A stretch of DNA of 64,000 nt. Origin: Chitinophaga tropicalis. GTDB taxonomy: Bacteria > Bacteroidota > Bacteroidia > Chitinophagales > Chitinophagaceae. Shown one piece after another: positions 1-10,339 of this stretch. Each line of letters opens with the position of its first letter. The first letter of the stretch is position 1. Both the position numbers and the translations under genes were made by a program. The stretch lies in the NCBI RefSeq assembly GCF_009758205.1, contig NZ_WRXN01000001.1, positions 806,001 to 870,000 of the forward strand, given 5' to 3'. The notes beneath the pieces were generated by a model, which was not told the DNA's origin, made no database searches, and saw nothing but the letters and a program-made list of their open reading frames with translations.

Positions 1-2286
1 GGTGGTTTCGTACACAGCAAAGACGAGCTGGACGAAGCGCTGCAACGCGGTTTACAGGCTTCTCCCATTCATGAGGTACTGGTTGAAAAAGCTGTACTGG
101 GATGGAAGGAATATGAGCTGGAACTGCTGAGAGACGCTAAAGACAACGTAGTTATCATCTGTACAGTAGAGAACCTTGACCCGATGGGCATCCACACAGG
201 CGACTCTATCACCGTGGCTCCCGCTATGACCCTGAGCGATACCGCTTTCCAGGAAATGCGTAACAAAGCCATGATGATGATGCGTGACCTGGGTAACTTT
301 GCCGGTGGCTGTAACGTACAGTTCTCTCTCAATCCTGAGAATGAAGAACTGATAGCTATCGAGATCAACCCACGTGTAAGCCGCTCTTCTGCCCTGGCAT
401 CCAAAGCAACCGGTTATCCTATTGCCAAGATCGCTGCGAAACTGGCTATCGGTTACACACTGGATGAGCTGGAAAACCAGATCACCAAAACTACTTCCGC
501 ATTCTTTGAGCCAGCGCTGGATTACGTGATCGTAAAAATGCCCCGCTGGAACTTCGATAAATTTAAAGGCGCCGACCAGACCCTGGGCCTGCAGATGAAA
601 TCTGTAGGTGAGGTAATGTCTATTGGCCGCACCTTCCCCGAAGCCCTGCAGAAAGCCTGCCAGAGCCTGGAGAACGATGCGCTGGGACTGGGTTACTATG
701 GTAAATCAGCCATGAAGAGCGAACAGCTGCTTGAAAGACTGAAGACCCCTACCTGGGACCGTATCTTCCGTATCAAAGACGCCCTCATGGAAGGCGTTTC
801 CGTAAAACATATACACCAGCTCACCTATATCGATAAATGGTTCCTGAACCAGATCAACGATATCGTGAACATGGAAAAACAGCTCCGGGAATATGACCTG
901 GAAACAGTGCCGGTACAGCTGCTGAGCGACGCCAAGAGAATGGGCTTCTCTGATAAACAGCTGGAATACCTGTTTGGCAACTGTGAAGAAGATGAGGTAT
1001 ACGAAAAACGTAAACAGCTTGGCATTACCCGTACCTACAAAATGGTAGATACCTGCAGTGCTGAGTTTGAAGCGGTTACTCCTTACTTCTACTCTACATT
1101 CGACACACAGAACGAAAGCAAACCTTCTGACAGGAAGAAAGTGATAGTACTGGGCTCCGGTCCTAACCGTATAGGTCAGGGTATCGAGTTCGACTACTGC
1201 TGTACCCACGGCTTACAGGCCATCCAGGATTGCGGCTATGACGCTATCATGGTGAACTGTAACCCTGAAACGGTATCTACAGACTTCGATATGGCCAACA
1301 AGCTGTACTTCGAACCTGTATTCTGGGAACACCTCTGGGAGATCATAGAACTGGAAAAACCGGAAGGCGTGATCGTTCAGCTGGGTGGACAGACCGCACT
1401 GAAACTGGCAAAACGCCTTGAAGAAAAAGGTGTACGCATCATCGGTACCTCTTTCGATAACATGGATATCGCGGAAGACCGCGGCCGTTTCTCCGACCTG
1501 CTGAAAGAACTGAGCATCCCTTATCCTAAATATGGTACCGCCTATAATACTGACGACGCTATCGAAGTAGCGAAAGAAGTAGGTTATCCTGTACTGGTAC
1601 GTCCTTCCTATGTACTGGGCGGACAGCGTATGAGGATCGTGATCAACGAGGAAGAGCTGGAAGCTTCTGTACTCAGCCTGCTGAGACACCTGCCAGGTAA
1701 TAAGATCCTGATTGACCACTTCCTGGACCGTTGCCAGGAGGCTGAGATAGATGGCATCTTTGACGGTGAGAACTTCCATGTAATGGGTGTTATGGAGCAT
1801 ATTGAGCCTGCCGGTATTCACAGTGGCGATAGTAACGCGGTACTGCCTGCGTTCAACCTCAGCCCTATGGAAGTAACCACTATGGAATATTATGCTGAGA
1901 AAATAGCAAGGGCGCTGGACATTCGTGGTCTGATCAACATCCAGTTCGCTATCAAAGGCGGCCAGGTGTTTGTGATAGAAGCGAACCCACGTGCTTCCCG
2001 TACTACTCCGTTCATTGCCAAGGCTTACCAGGTACCTTACCTGAACATTGCTACCAAAGTAATGCTGGGCGCTAATAAACTCACTGATTTCAAGATCGAG
2101 AAGAAACTGGACGGTTTTGCTATCAAAGAACCGGTGTTCTCTTTCAATAAATTCCCGGGCGTTAACAAGGAGTTAGGCCCTGAAATGAAATCTACCGGTG
2201 AAGCAATCCGTTTCATTAAAGATCTGAGAGATCCTTATTTCAGACAGCTGTATAAGGAGAAGAGTATGTATCTGAGTAATAAATAA
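1..2286 (+). CDS. carB: Carbamoyl-phosphate synthase large subunit, 5'-truncated by the window edge
   Basis: The reading frame is open from base 1 and gives 761 residues, the C-terminal part of CarB. The enzyme makes carbamoyl phosphate for pyrimidine and arginine synthesis from ammonia supplied by CarA, bicarbonate and two ATP. Visible parts are the end of the first ATP-grasp half ([20 protein letters not shown]), the helical oligomerisation region, and the second ATP-grasp half beginning near [19 protein letters not shown] and containing [12 protein letters not shown]. The protein stops about 20 residues after [10 protein letters not shown]. In E. coli CarB a roughly 140-residue MGS-like allosteric domain follows at this point; here it is absent. 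A hairpin terminator follows the stop. The family call is certain; the N-terminus lies outside the window. Confidence 0.97.
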   Translation, partial: GGFVHSKDELDEALQRGLQASPIHEVLVEKAVLGWKEYELELLRDAKDNVVIICTVENLDPMGIHTGDSITVAPAMTLSDTAFQEMRNKAMMMMRDLGNFAGGCNVQFSLNPENEELIAIEINPRVSRSSALASKATGYPIAKIAAKLAIGYTLDELENQITKTTSAFFEPALDYVIVKMPRWNFDKFKGADQTLGLQMKSVGEVMSIGRTFPEALQKACQSLENDALGLGYYGKSAMKSEQLLERLKTPTWDRIFRIKDALMEGVSVKHIHQLTYIDKWFLNQINDIVNMEKQLREYDLETVPVQLLSDAKRMGFSDKQLEYLFGNCEEDEVYEKRKQLGITRTYKMVDTCSAEFEAVTPYFYSTFDTQNESKPSDRKKVIVLGSGPNRIGQGIEFDYCCTHGLQAIQDCGYDAIMVNCNPETVSTDFDMANKLYFEPVFWEHLWEIIELEKPEGVIVQLGGQTALKLAKRLEEKGVRIIGTSFDNMDIAEDRGRFSDLLKELSIPYPKYGTAYNTDDAIEVAKEVGYPVLVRPSYVLGGQRMRIVINEEELEASVLSLLRHLPGNKILIDHFLDRCQEAEIDGIFDGENFHVMGVMEHIEPAGIHSGDSNAVLPAFNLSPMEVTTMEYYAEKIARALDIRGLINIQFAIKGGQVFVIEANPRASRTTPFIAKAYQVPYLNIATKVMLGANKLTDFKIEKKLDGFAIKEPVFSFNKFPGVNKELGPEMKSTGEAIRFIKDLRDPYFRQLYKEKSMYLSNK

Positions 2287-2294
2287 GTTTACAG

Positions 2295-2309
2295 TTGGCC
2301 GCAGGCCAA
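2295..2309. repeat. Short palindrome ttggcc-gca-ggccaa
   Basis: A six-base-pair stem with a three-base loop lies nine bases after the carB stop. It is the first of five similar intergenic palindromes in the window; the others are at 11777-11791, 21499-21513, inside 32185-32219, and 34981-34995. Confidence 0.5.
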
Positions 2310-2326
2310 ACAAAATACTCTCAAAA

Positions 2327-2362
2327 AAAAAATGCTTTTGCCATTGGCAAAAGCATTTTTTT
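2327..2362. terminator. Intrinsic terminator between carB and the convergent protease gene
   Basis: The arms aatgcttttgcc and ggcaaaagcatt form a strong stem around the loop att. The stem is flanked by an A-run upstream and a T-run downstream, so it can act on both strands. It belongs to the recurrent gcttttgcc/ggcaaaagc family. Confidence 0.85.
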
Positions 2363-2381
2363 TGTTTACCGGTCTTATATA

Positions 2382-5300
2382 TTATTCAGCTCTGTTAGGG
2401 CCTGCAGGCTTCTTTACCGGAGCGCTATCCTTCAATTCTTTCATCAGCAATTCCACCGTCTTTTCCAGCTGCGGGTCTTTCCCTGCAATTACATCCTGTG
2501 GCGTCATTTCTACTTCCACATCAGGTTTTATTCCTTCGTTTTCCACTATCCATTTTCCATCCTTGCTAAAAATACCTAACCGCGGGGCAGTCATAAAACC
2601 TCCATCCATCAGCGGAGGATAGTTATAGATGCCTACCAGTATTCCCATTGTAGTTGTTCCTACCAGGGGGCCCAGTTTCTTTTCACGGAACATGAACGGC
2701 ATCAGGTCTCCGCCAGAACCGGCATAGCCATTAGTGATCATGGCTTTGGGGCCGAAAATAGCATTGCCGGGAGTGGTCATAGGCTGTCCTTCGCGGGTGC
2801 CCCAATAATTAAGCAGGTCCCGGTTCAGCAGATCTATTACATAATCTGCTGCGGAGCCGCCTCCGTTAAAGCGTTCATCTATGATCACGCCTTTTTTATC
2901 CAGCTGGGAGAAGTAATAACGGTTAAAATAAGTATAGCCATCGCCGCCGGTATCAGGCATATACACATAGGCCAGTTTACCATTGCTCAGCTCATCTACT
3001 TTTTTACGGTTTCCTTCTACCCAGTTCATATTGCGGAGATAAAACTCATTGCCGACGGGGACTACGGTGTACTCTTTTGCCCCCGCAGTATCCGGCCGCT
3101 GGTTAACGAGTATCCGTACCTGTCTGCCGGCAGTGTTCTCAAAGTAGCTGTATACCTCACCTTTACCATCAACAGGTATACCGTTCACAGCAAGCAGGTA
3201 ATCGCCTTCTTTCACATTGACACCCGGTTGTGTAAGCGGCGCCTGGAACTGCGGGTTCCAGTTAAGCCCTGAATATATCCTGGCAAAGCGGAACCGTCCG
3301 TTTTCAATGGTATAATCAGCTCCGAGCAGTCCCACGCTTACGTTGACAGGGGCAGGAGCATCGCCGGAGCCCACGTAGTTATGGCCTATTACCAGCTCAC
3401 TCATCATTTCATTGAAGAGGTAATTGAGGTCTTCACGGTGACCCACATACGGCAGGAGTTTTTCATACTTCTGTTTAATGGATTTCCAGTTAGCGCCATG
3501 CATGTTCTCTACATAAAAGAAATCACGTTCAATACGCCACAGTTCATCAAACATCTGCGCCCACTCTGCGGCAGGATCTACCAGCACCCTGACGTTTGTG
3601 ATGTTCAGGGCGCCATCGCCAACGTTAGCCTTGGCAGTTGCGGAGGTAATACCAAAGGCAGCGCCTGAGAAATAGAGCATCTTTTCTCCGTTACTGCTGA
3701 TAGCATATCCTCTGATACCGCTGATAAGCGGATCACTCTTCCGTTTGGCGATATCATAGCTATAAACGGTGTTGTTATCACGATACAGGAGCTTGCCCGT
3801 TACCCTGCCGTTCAGATCTGTATAGTTCTGCGCCGGCAGCGGTAATGGTATTATACGTTGATCAATACGGTCTATGTCTATGCGGGTGAATTTAGCAGAG
3901 GTGTCTTTCGCTTCTTCCTTCCGGCCCTGTTCTTCGTCACTCTCCGGCATCAGGAGTGAAGGCTCATTGTTTGCCAGGATAACAGCATATATGTTTCTCT
4001 TCGTTTCTCTTTCAAAGGATGTCATATCCAGCCAGCCGGTATTCTGGGCGTAGTTGGTACTGGCAGTGAAGAAGAGATATTTCCCGTTTTTGCTGAAAGC
4101 AGGATCAGATGCTTCACTGCGTCCGTCTGTGACCTGGCTGGACTTCTTATCGGCTATATTGTAAAGGAAAATGGCCCGGAGGCTGTTGGGCAGCCTTTTC
4201 TGGTAAGCGATCCATTTTGAGTCCGGGCTCCAGGACGCTTCGAAAGACTGGTCCGGCCGGTCATATGTATCCTCATCTATTGTTGTTATTTTCTTTGTAT
4301 CCAGGTCAACAAAATGAAGCCGGAGGCCTTTGTCGCGATAAGCTATCTTCTTGTTATCCGGCGACCATACAATGTCATAATAGAATCCTGTCGTACCCAG
4401 CGGTATCACTGTAGCGGGCTTTTCCCCTTTCTGATCGCGCAGGTGTAAAGCATATTCACCGCTGGCATCAGAGAAATAGGCCACCTGCTTTCCGTCGGGC
4501 GACCATGCCGGAGAGCGTTCATGCACTCCCGTTGTATTGGTAAGATTGCGTACATCTCCTTTCTCTGCCGGAACGGTGAGTATCTCTCCCCTGAATTGTA
4601 TGATAGCTCTCACCCCGGTAGGAGAGATGTTGATATTGCTGAGCGTATTGGGTGAAGCGCTAACATAATGTGGGCGCTTATAGGGAAGATCTGCCTGCAG
4701 GCTGATGGAAAGCGTGGTGCTTTTACCTGACGCAGCATCCCATTTGTTGATGCGGCCAGCCTGTTCATATACCAGTGTACGGCCGTCTGAGAAGAGGGTT
4801 TTTACATCATAGTCTTTATGGGAAGTTACCTGTGTAACAGCTTTTGTAGTTGTGTTATACCGGAAGATGTTCATATTGCCGTTACGGTCACTCAGGAAAT
4901 AAACATCATTTCCCAGCCATACGGGGCGTATGTTATTGGAACCTGCCGCTGGTATTTCAGTAACAGCATTGGTCTTGTTATTGAAGATCCAGATTCTTGG
5001 CATTCCGCCGCCGCGATAGTGTTTAAAGGGGCGGTAAGTACGGCCTCTTTCAGTAGGATCAGGGTCTTTGATGTAAGCGGTGTATTGTCCGTCTGGCGAT
5101 ATATTACCCTGCTGTGCTTCCGGCATTTTCAGCTTCACGGGCATGCCGCCATCGGTCCCCACCTCAAACAGTTGCTGGAAGCGGGATGTAAAAGACGCCC
5201 TGGTAGAGGCAAAAAGTATCCTGTCGTTGCCATGCCATCCGCGTACAACATCTGCATCCGGATGCCAGGTAATGCGGCGTGGAGTGCCACCATTTACGGA

Positions 5301-5582
5301 TACAATATATACGTCTACGTTACCATCGTAATTGCCGCTGAAAGCTATCCATTTACCGTCGGGAGATAGCATAGGGTCCATTTCAACGTCGGGATTAACG
5401 GTGATGCGCTGCGGATGTTCTCCGTTGGCATCGGCCACCCATATATCGCCTGCATAGTTGAAGGCAATTTTTTGCTGGCTGATACTTGGTGAACGCAGCA
5501 GTAGTGTTTCCGTGGATTGTGCCAGGGTTGTAATGGGTAACAGGCACGTCAGAATTAATTGGGAAATAGACTTGTTGTGCAT
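2382..5582 (-). CDS. Tricorn-like S41 family peptidase with N-terminal beta-propeller
   Basis: A 1066-residue exported protein. An N-terminal signal peptide (hydrophobic segment ending LAQS near residue 22) is followed by a WD40/TolB-like propeller to about residue 600, with repeated SPDGK or SPDNK blades. Next come a tricorn C1-type helical region with a possible catalytic histidine (IGHNYVGSG), a PDZ-like domain (around residues 770-860, VKEGDYLLAVNGIPV), and an S41 protease core (GVIIDERFNGGGSAADY, then NGYAGSGGD with the probable nucleophilic serine). Family members degrade peptides, here probably in the periplasm. The gene stands alone, convergent with carB. The domain order matches bacterial tricorn homologues; the substrate is unknown. 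Confidence 0.93.
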   Translation of the reverse strand: MHNKSISQLILTCLLPITTLAQSTETLLLRSPSISQQKIAFNYAGDIWVADANGEHPQRITVNPDVEMDPMLSPDGKWIAFSGNYDGNVDVYIVSVNGGTPRRITWHPDADVVRGWHGNDRILFASTRASFTSRFQQLFEVGTDGGMPVKLKMPEAQQGNISPDGQYTAYIKDPDPTERGRTYRPFKHYRGGGMPRIWIFNNKTNAVTEIPAAGSNNIRPVWLGNDVYFLSDRNGNMNIFRYNTTTKAVTQVTSHKDYDVKTLFSDGRTLVYEQAGRINKWDAASGKSTTLSISLQADLPYKRPHYVSASPNTLSNINISPTGVRAIIQFRGEILTVPAEKGDVRNLTNTTGVHERSPAWSPDGKQVAYFSDASGEYALHLRDQKGEKPATVIPLGTTGFYYDIVWSPDNKKIAYRDKGLRLHFVDLDTKKITTIDEDTYDRPDQSFEASWSPDSKWIAYQKRLPNSLRAIFLYNIADKKSSQVTDGRSEASDPAFSKNGKYLFFTASTNYAQNTGWLDMTSFERETKRNIYAVILANNEPSLLMPESDEEQGRKEEAKDTSAKFTRIDIDRIDQRIIPLPLPAQNYTDLNGRVTGKLLYRDNNTVYSYDIAKRKSDPLISGIRGYAISSNGEKMLYFSGAAFGITSATAKANVGDGALNITNVRVLVDPAAEWAQMFDELWRIERDFFYVENMHGANWKSIKQKYEKLLPYVGHREDLNYLFNEMMSELVIGHNYVGSGDAPAPVNVSVGLLGADYTIENGRFRFARIYSGLNWNPQFQAPLTQPGVNVKEGDYLLAVNGIPVDGKGEVYSYFENTAGRQVRILVNQRPDTAGAKEYTVVPVGNEFYLRNMNWVEGNRKKVDELSNGKLAYVYMPDTGGDGYTYFNRYYFSQLDKKGVIIDERFNGGGSAADYVIDLLNRDLLNYWGTREGQPMTTPGNAIFGPKAMITNGYAGSGGDLMPFMFREKKLGPLVGTTTMGILVGIYNYPPLMDGGFMTAPRLGIFSKDGKWIVENEGIKPDVEVEMTPQDVIAGKDPQLEKTVELLMKELKDSAPVKKPAGPNRAE

Positions 5583-6052
5583 TGTTTCAGGTTAAGAGAT
5601 GTGATGGAGTGAATCTACTAATTTATTCGCTTTTAAGGGTAATCTCTTCTTCCCTGATAAATTGAGATGGATAGTCTTAAAATGATCAGAGCCTGATAAA
5701 AATCAGGCTCTTTCTTTTCCCTCAAAATAACCATTAAAGACACGACTATTTATGTGTATAAATAGCGTGACCGGTAATGCAGTTTACTATAAATATTAAA
5801 TATTAAGAAGATGTTAACTAATCAATAACAGATGTAAATATACATAATTAGTATAATGATTGTTATCAATTGATTAATGATTTATTAATTAATTTAATGT
5901 GTAAAAATAGATGTACGGGGGCTCCGTTTTTTTTCCAAAAAAGCTATTCTTCCGCCCGGCATGAAAATATGTTTTGCTCTCATTTTAGGAACATATTATA
6001 TACATGAATGGTTTATATTCACACCCTCATTGTTAACCTGATACGGACATTT
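5583..6052. other. A+T-rich non-coding region between divergent protease and comEC genes
   Basis: No supported gene is seen in these 470 bases. The stretch from about 5750 to 5910 is very A+T-rich. The region must hold the promoters of the minus-strand protease and plus-strand comEC, but no clear TAnnTTTG box was found. It contains a terminator-like hairpin at 5688-5711 with no gene upstream of it on the plus strand. Confidence 0.6.
5688..5718 (+). terminator. Orphan terminator-like hairpin
   Basis: agagcctgat and atcaggctct pair perfectly around the loop aaaa and are followed by a T-rich tract (ttctttt). On the plus strand no gene precedes it; on the minus strand it would sit in the leader of the protease gene. 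It could end a small RNA or act as an attenuator. Confidence 0.5.
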
Positions 6053-8107
6053 ATGTTTGTTAACTTCATTAAAAGAGCGCCGTTTATCCGCATTACGACG
6101 CCTCTTATAGCGGGTATCATTTTCCAGTTATATATACCGTTACCTGCAGAAGTATGGCTGACTGCAATTGCTGTGCAGTGGCTATTATCCGCCCTGACGG
6201 GTTGGTTGCCTTTACATCTTCAGTTCAGTATGGCATGGGTGAGAGGGTGTATGTTGCAACTGATACTGTCTGGTGCCGGCGCTTTGCTGGTACATTTCAG
6301 CGATGTGCGTAACGACAGCGGGTATTTTTTACATGTAGCAAAGGCGGATGACCTGTTGCTGGTAACGGTAAAAGAGCCGCTGCAACGGAAGAAGAAGACC
6401 TTTAAAACAAGAGCAGAGGTAATAGCAGTTATAAGAGGTGATAGTGTAATACCGGCAAAAGGCTTGCTGTTACTATACCTGGAAGCAGATAGTGCCGCTG
6501 TTACAATACAGGATGGCAACCGGTTGTTATTACGTAACCGCCTGCAGCCGGTTAGTTACAGTGGCAATCCCGGGGCCTTTAATTACCGGCAATACTGTGC
6601 TTTACAGCAGGTACACCGGCAGGCATTTGTGCATAGGGATGAGTGGATATTTGCAGACCGGCAAACCGGGGGATTAATAGCATCCTGCAGGAATTACTGT
6701 TTACAGATACTGCAGCAATACATAGGAGGGAAGGAGGCCGGACTGGCGGCTGCATTGCTGATAGGTTACCGTTATGAGCTGGATGCCGGGATGATGCAGG
6801 ATTATATGCAGACAGGTATAGTGCATATCATTGCTATTTCCGGTATGCACATGGCTTTAATTTACGGCAGTCTTGTATGGTTGTTAGGATGGTGGCCGCG
6901 CAACCGGTTTACCGATGTGGTTAAAGGTATACTGATATTATTGGTGCTATGGGGTTTTACCTTCCTTACAGGCGGCGGCGCTTCTGTATGGAGAGCAACG
7001 GTAATGTTCACTTTCCTGGCAACAGGAGAGTTCTTCCTGCAGCGTTATTCCAATCCATACAATACATTGGCGGCATCCGCTTTCATGTTGTTATGCTATG
7101 AGCCACGGCTGTTGCTGGATGCAGGGTTCCAGTTATCTTACCTGGCGGTGCTCAGCATTATGATCTGTTACAGGCCTCTGTATTGTTTATGGGAAATAAA
7201 GAACCGCTGGCTTAATAAACTATGGGGCGCTACGGCGCTTACACTTGCTGCGCAGGTATTCACTTTGCCGGTATGCCTGTATTATTTCCACCAGTTCCCT
7301 GTTTATTTTCTGCCAGCCAACCTGTTAGCCGTACCCTTATCCACCATTATCCTCTATGGTGAAATGTTGTTATTGCTGTACAGCCCGTGGCAGGCGGGCG
7401 CTTACTGGACAGGACAGGCATTACAGCAGATCATTGGCTGGATGAATACCTGTATTGCATGGATAGGACATTGGCCCGGCGCCCTGATAACAGATATTGA
7501 CACCTCTCTCTTTGTTACTGTATGCGCATATGTATGTCTTGCCGGCATAACAGGATTTTGCCTGTACCGCTGGCGCACGGGGCTGTTAATGGCATCGTTC
7601 GCTGTTTTTCTATGGAGTGCAGCTGTTCTGTCAGACCGGCTGAATAAACAGCGTCAACAGAAAATGGTGGTCTGGCAGGTACCGGGACATACCGCGGTCA
7701 GTGTCATTTACGGAAGAAAGGCCTTGCTGCTGGCAGATAGTGGCCTGGTTGAAGATGGCGGGATTGTCCGCAAATATCTTCAGCCTTCCTTGTCGTATTA
7801 CGGAGTTGACAGTTACAATCTGCTTACCGGCAGCTTCCTGCAGGCAGGAAATATCCGGCTTGTTGTGGTAGACAGTGCATTGCCGAAGCGGCGTTCCGCA
7901 GAAAAATTCAAAACAGATTATCTTTTACTCTCACATAATCCACATGTGGATATCAGACAATTGGAGTCACTGTTTGATGTTGGATGCTATATTTTTGACG
8001 CTTCCTGTTCTTCCGGCAGGATTCGGAAATGGAAAAGTGATTGTTACGCGCTAACTTTGCGCTTCTTTTCGGTTCCGGACCAGGGAGCCTATGTTGTAAA
8101 TTTCTAA
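6053..8107 (+). CDS. ComEC/Rec2 family competence membrane protein
   Basis: A 684-residue polytopic membrane protein of the ComEC family, which forms the inner-membrane channel for DNA uptake in competent bacteria. A DUF4131-like N-terminal part with hydrophobic helices and a soluble segment (residues about 100-200) precedes the Competence domain, recognisable by GIVHIIAISGMHMALIYG and many hydrophobic helices to about residue 540. The C-terminal 150 residues resemble a beta-lactamase-like fold but no HxHxDH metal motif is visible. I chose the ATG at 6053, before MFVNFIKRAPFIR; an in-frame ATG at 6008 would add 15 residues. purH starts 12 bases after the stop, so the two are probably co-transcribed. 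Natural transformation in this organism cannot be judged from one gene. Confidence 0.9.
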   Translation: MFVNFIKRAPFIRITTPLIAGIIFQLYIPLPAEVWLTAIAVQWLLSALTGWLPLHLQFSMAWVRGCMLQLILSGAGALLVHFSDVRNDSGYFLHVAKADDLLLVTVKEPLQRKKKTFKTRAEVIAVIRGDSVIPAKGLLLLYLEADSAAVTIQDGNRLLLRNRLQPVSYSGNPGAFNYRQYCALQQVHRQAFVHRDEWIFADRQTGGLIASCRNYCLQILQQYIGGKEAGLAAALLIGYRYELDAGMMQDYMQTGIVHIIAISGMHMALIYGSLVWLLGWWPRNRFTDVVKGILILLVLWGFTFLTGGGASVWRATVMFTFLATGEFFLQRYSNPYNTLAASAFMLLCYEPRLLLDAGFQLSYLAVLSIMICYRPLYCLWEIKNRWLNKLWGATALTLAAQVFTLPVCLYYFHQFPVYFLPANLLAVPLSTIILYGEMLLLLYSPWQAGAYWTGQALQQIIGWMNTCIAWIGHWPGALITDIDTSLFVTVCAYVCLAGITGFCLYRWRTGLLMASFAVFLWSAAVLSDRLNKQRQQKMVVWQVPGHTAVSVIYGRKALLLADSGLVEDGGIVRKYLQPSLSYYGVDSYNLLTGSFLQAGNIRLVVVDSALPKRRSAEKFKTDYLLLSHNPHVDIRQLESLFDVGCYIFDASCSSGRIRKWKSDCYALTLRFFSVPDQGAYVVNF

Positions 8108-8119
8108 TGATTTCCATAC

Positions 8120-9634
8120 ATGCAAAAGCAAATTAAATCAGCATTGATCTCCGTTTTCTATAAAGATAACCTGGAGAACATCGTAAAAAAGTTAGGCGAA
8201 CAGGGAGTAACCATTTACTCTACCGGCGGTACACAGAAATTTATTGAGGAGCAGGGTGTGAAATGTGTGGCTGTGGAAGATCTGACCGCTTACCCGTCTA
8301 TTCTTGGCGGACGTGTAAAAACATTACATCCGAAAGTATTTGGTGGTATCCTGGCCCGTAGGGAGAACCCACAGGACCTGGAGCAACTGGCTCAGTATGC
8401 TATTCCGGAACTTGACCTGGTGATAGTTGACCTGTATCCGTTTGAGGAAACAGTGAAAAGCACCAAAGAAGAGCAGACCATTATTGAAAAGATAGATATT
8501 GGCGGTGTATCCCTGATCAGGGCAGCTGGTAAGAACTACAAAGATGTGGTGATCGTTGCTTCCAAAGATCAGTATGCTGACCTGGAAAAAGTGCTGGTTG
8601 AGCAGAATGGTGCTACCAGCGTGGAAGAGCGTCGTGCATTTGCTGCAAAAGCATTTGAAGTGTGCGCTAACTATGATGTGGCTATTTCCCGGTATTTCCT
8701 GAATAACGAGCCGGCGGCTTACTTCCAGGTATCCGCTCCGCAGGGCCAGGTAATGCGTTATGGAGAAAACCCTCATCAGAAAGGCGTATTCTACGGTAAC
8801 CTTTCTGAGATCTTCAACAAACTGCACGGTAAGGAACTTTCTTATAACAACCTGGTAGACGTAGATGCTGCCTGCCAGCTGATCCAGGAATTTACAGATA
8901 CTACTTTCGCGGTGATCAAACATACAAACGTATGTGGCATTGCCAGCAGGCCTACGCTGAAAGAAGCATGGGATGCTGCACTGGCGGGCGATAAGGAAAG
9001 CGCCTTTGGCGGTGTGCTGGTATGTAATACTACTGTGGATAAAACAACTGCAGAATCTATCAGCGAGATCTTCTTTGAAATACTGATAGCACCTGCATTT
9101 GAGCCAGATGCCCTGGCTGTATTACAGGCAAAGAAGAACCGTATCCTGTTACAGCAGCTGCAGCCGGTGAAAGCGCCTTATGTTTATAAGAACGTGCTGA
9201 ATGGCGTACTGCTGCAGGAAAACGACAAAGGCAATTACCTGGAATGGAAAGATGCCGGTGCAAGACCTGCTACTGCTGCTGAAAAAGCTGATCTTGAATT
9301 TGCCAACCTGGTTTGCAAACACCTTAAGTCCAACGCTATAGCCCTGGTAAAAGACAGGCAGCTGATAGGTAAAGGCTGCGGACAGACCTCCCGTATAGAT
9401 GCATTACGTCACGCCATTGAAAAAGCCGGTCAGTTCAGCTTTGATCTGAAAGGTGCGGTAATGGCTTCGGATGCTTTCTTCCCGTTTGATGACTGTGTGC
9501 GTATTGCCCATGGGGAAGGTATTACAGCTATTATCCAGCCGGGTGGTTCTGTAAGGGATAATGATTCTGTTGAGTATTGCAAACAGAACGGGCTGGTAAT
9601 GATAATGACCGGCACCCGTCACTTCAGACACTAG
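8120..9634 (+). CDS. purH: Bifunctional AICAR transformylase/IMP cyclohydrolase
   Basis: A 504-residue PurH, which catalyses the last two steps of de novo purine synthesis (AICAR to FAICAR to IMP) in the cytoplasm. The N-terminal MGS-like IMP cyclohydrolase domain (to about residue 190) shows STGGTQKFIEEQGV and GGRVKTLHPKVFGGIL. The AICAR transformylase domain follows with the Lys-His pair in VIKHTNVCGIA. The final residues MIMTGTRHFRH are typical of the family end. The length is normal. It follows comEC by 12 bases and is closed by a strong hairpin. Confidence 0.97.
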   Translation: MQKQIKSALISVFYKDNLENIVKKLGEQGVTIYSTGGTQKFIEEQGVKCVAVEDLTAYPSILGGRVKTLHPKVFGGILARRENPQDLEQLAQYAIPELDLVIVDLYPFEETVKSTKEEQTIIEKIDIGGVSLIRAAGKNYKDVVIVASKDQYADLEKVLVEQNGATSVEERRAFAAKAFEVCANYDVAISRYFLNNEPAAYFQVSAPQGQVMRYGENPHQKGVFYGNLSEIFNKLHGKELSYNNLVDVDAACQLIQEFTDTTFAVIKHTNVCGIASRPTLKEAWDAALAGDKESAFGGVLVCNTTVDKTTAESISEIFFEILIAPAFEPDALAVLQAKKNRILLQQLQPVKAPYVYKNVLNGVLLQENDKGNYLEWKDAGARPATAAEKADLEFANLVCKHLKSNAIALVKDRQLIGKGCGQTSRIDALRHAIEKAGQFSFDLKGAVMASDAFFPFDDCVRIAHGEGITAIIQPGGSVRDNDSVEYCKQNGLVMIMTGTRHFRH

Positions 9635-9647
9635 TCATAGTTTGCTA

Positions 9648-9686
9648 TAAATGAAAAAGACCGGCCCCGCCGGTCTTTTTCATTTA
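9648..9686. terminator. Intrinsic terminator after purH
   Basis: A 17-base-pair stem (ending in accgg/ccggt, loop ccccg) with an A-run on the left arm and a T-run on the right. Its sequence differs from the gcttttgcc family. Confidence 0.88.
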
Positions 9687-9718
9687 ATTAAGTATCTATT
9701 CCCAAATTTTTTTTACTA

Positions 9719-9751
9719 TTGTCCACCTGATATAACAGCAACTATCCTTTG
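9719..9751 (+). promoter_or_regulatory. Possible promoter of the ECF sigma operon
   Basis: A ttg at 9719-9721 and tatcctttg at 9743-9751 resemble the Bacteroidota -33 and -7 elements, but the -7 box has three bases rather than two between TA and TTTG. The ATG at 9776 lies about 25 bases downstream. Confidence 0.35.
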
Positions 9752-9775
9752 GCAGAATTTTTACACCATAATATC

Positions 9776-10339
9776 ATGAAGGATGCGGATGATGCAACAC
9801 TTGTCCTGGAGTACAAACGCTCCGGCAAGCTGGATTATCTGGCAGCTCTTTACCAGCGTTATATGAACCTGGTATATGGTGTATGCCTCCGTTATTTTGA
9901 TGCAGAGACCAGCAAAGATGTTGTTATGCAGATCTTTGAAGAACTGATAGCCAAACTGCAGCAGCATGAAGTACAGAACTTTAAAAGCTGGCTGCACGTG
10001 CTGACCAGGAACCACTGCCTGATGAAGCTGCGCTCCATGAAAAACCGGGAAAACCGGGAAATATCAATAGAAGGACTGCCCGTTATGGAAAATGATCAAT
10101 TCGGGCATCATGAGAACGGAACAAGCATGGAGTCACACCTGCAAGGCATGGAAAAATGCCTTGAAACGCTGCCGGAAGAGCAGAAACGTAGTGTGGACCT
10201 GTTTTTTCTGAAAGAGAAAAGCTACCGTGAAGTGGCAGACATTACCGGGTATGACATGAAGAAAGTGAAGAGTTATATCCAGAATGGCAAGCGCAACCTG
10301 AAAATCTGTATGGAACAACAAAATGCCTCAGAAGCATAA
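9776..10339 (+). CDS. ECF-type RNA polymerase sigma-70 factor
   Basis: A 187-residue sigma factor with region 2 (ALYQRYMNLVYGVCLRYF, then MQIFEELIAKL) and region 4 (LPEEQKRSVDLFFLKEKSYR, then MKKVKSYIQNGKRNL). It directs RNA polymerase to a small regulon, and the product of the overlapping next gene probably restrains it. I prefer the ATG at 9776 (MKDADDATLVLEY) to an upstream in-frame TTG at 9749. The stop overlaps the start of the next gene by 17 bases, which indicates translational coupling. The target regulon cannot be deduced from this window. Confidence 0.9.
   Translation: MKDADDATLVLEYKRSGKLDYLAALYQRYMNLVYGVCLRYFDAETSKDVVMQIFEELIAKLQQHEVQNFKSWLHVLTRNHCLMKLRSMKNRENREISIEGLPVMENDQFGHHENGTSMESHLQGMEKCLETLPEEQKRSVDLFFLKEKSYREVADITGYDMKKVKSYIQNGKRNLKICMEQQNASEA

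Noticed and set aside
1213..1821. Minus-strand open frame of 202 codons in carB
   Set aside because: Shadow of the carB reading frame; no signal peptide, motif or start context.
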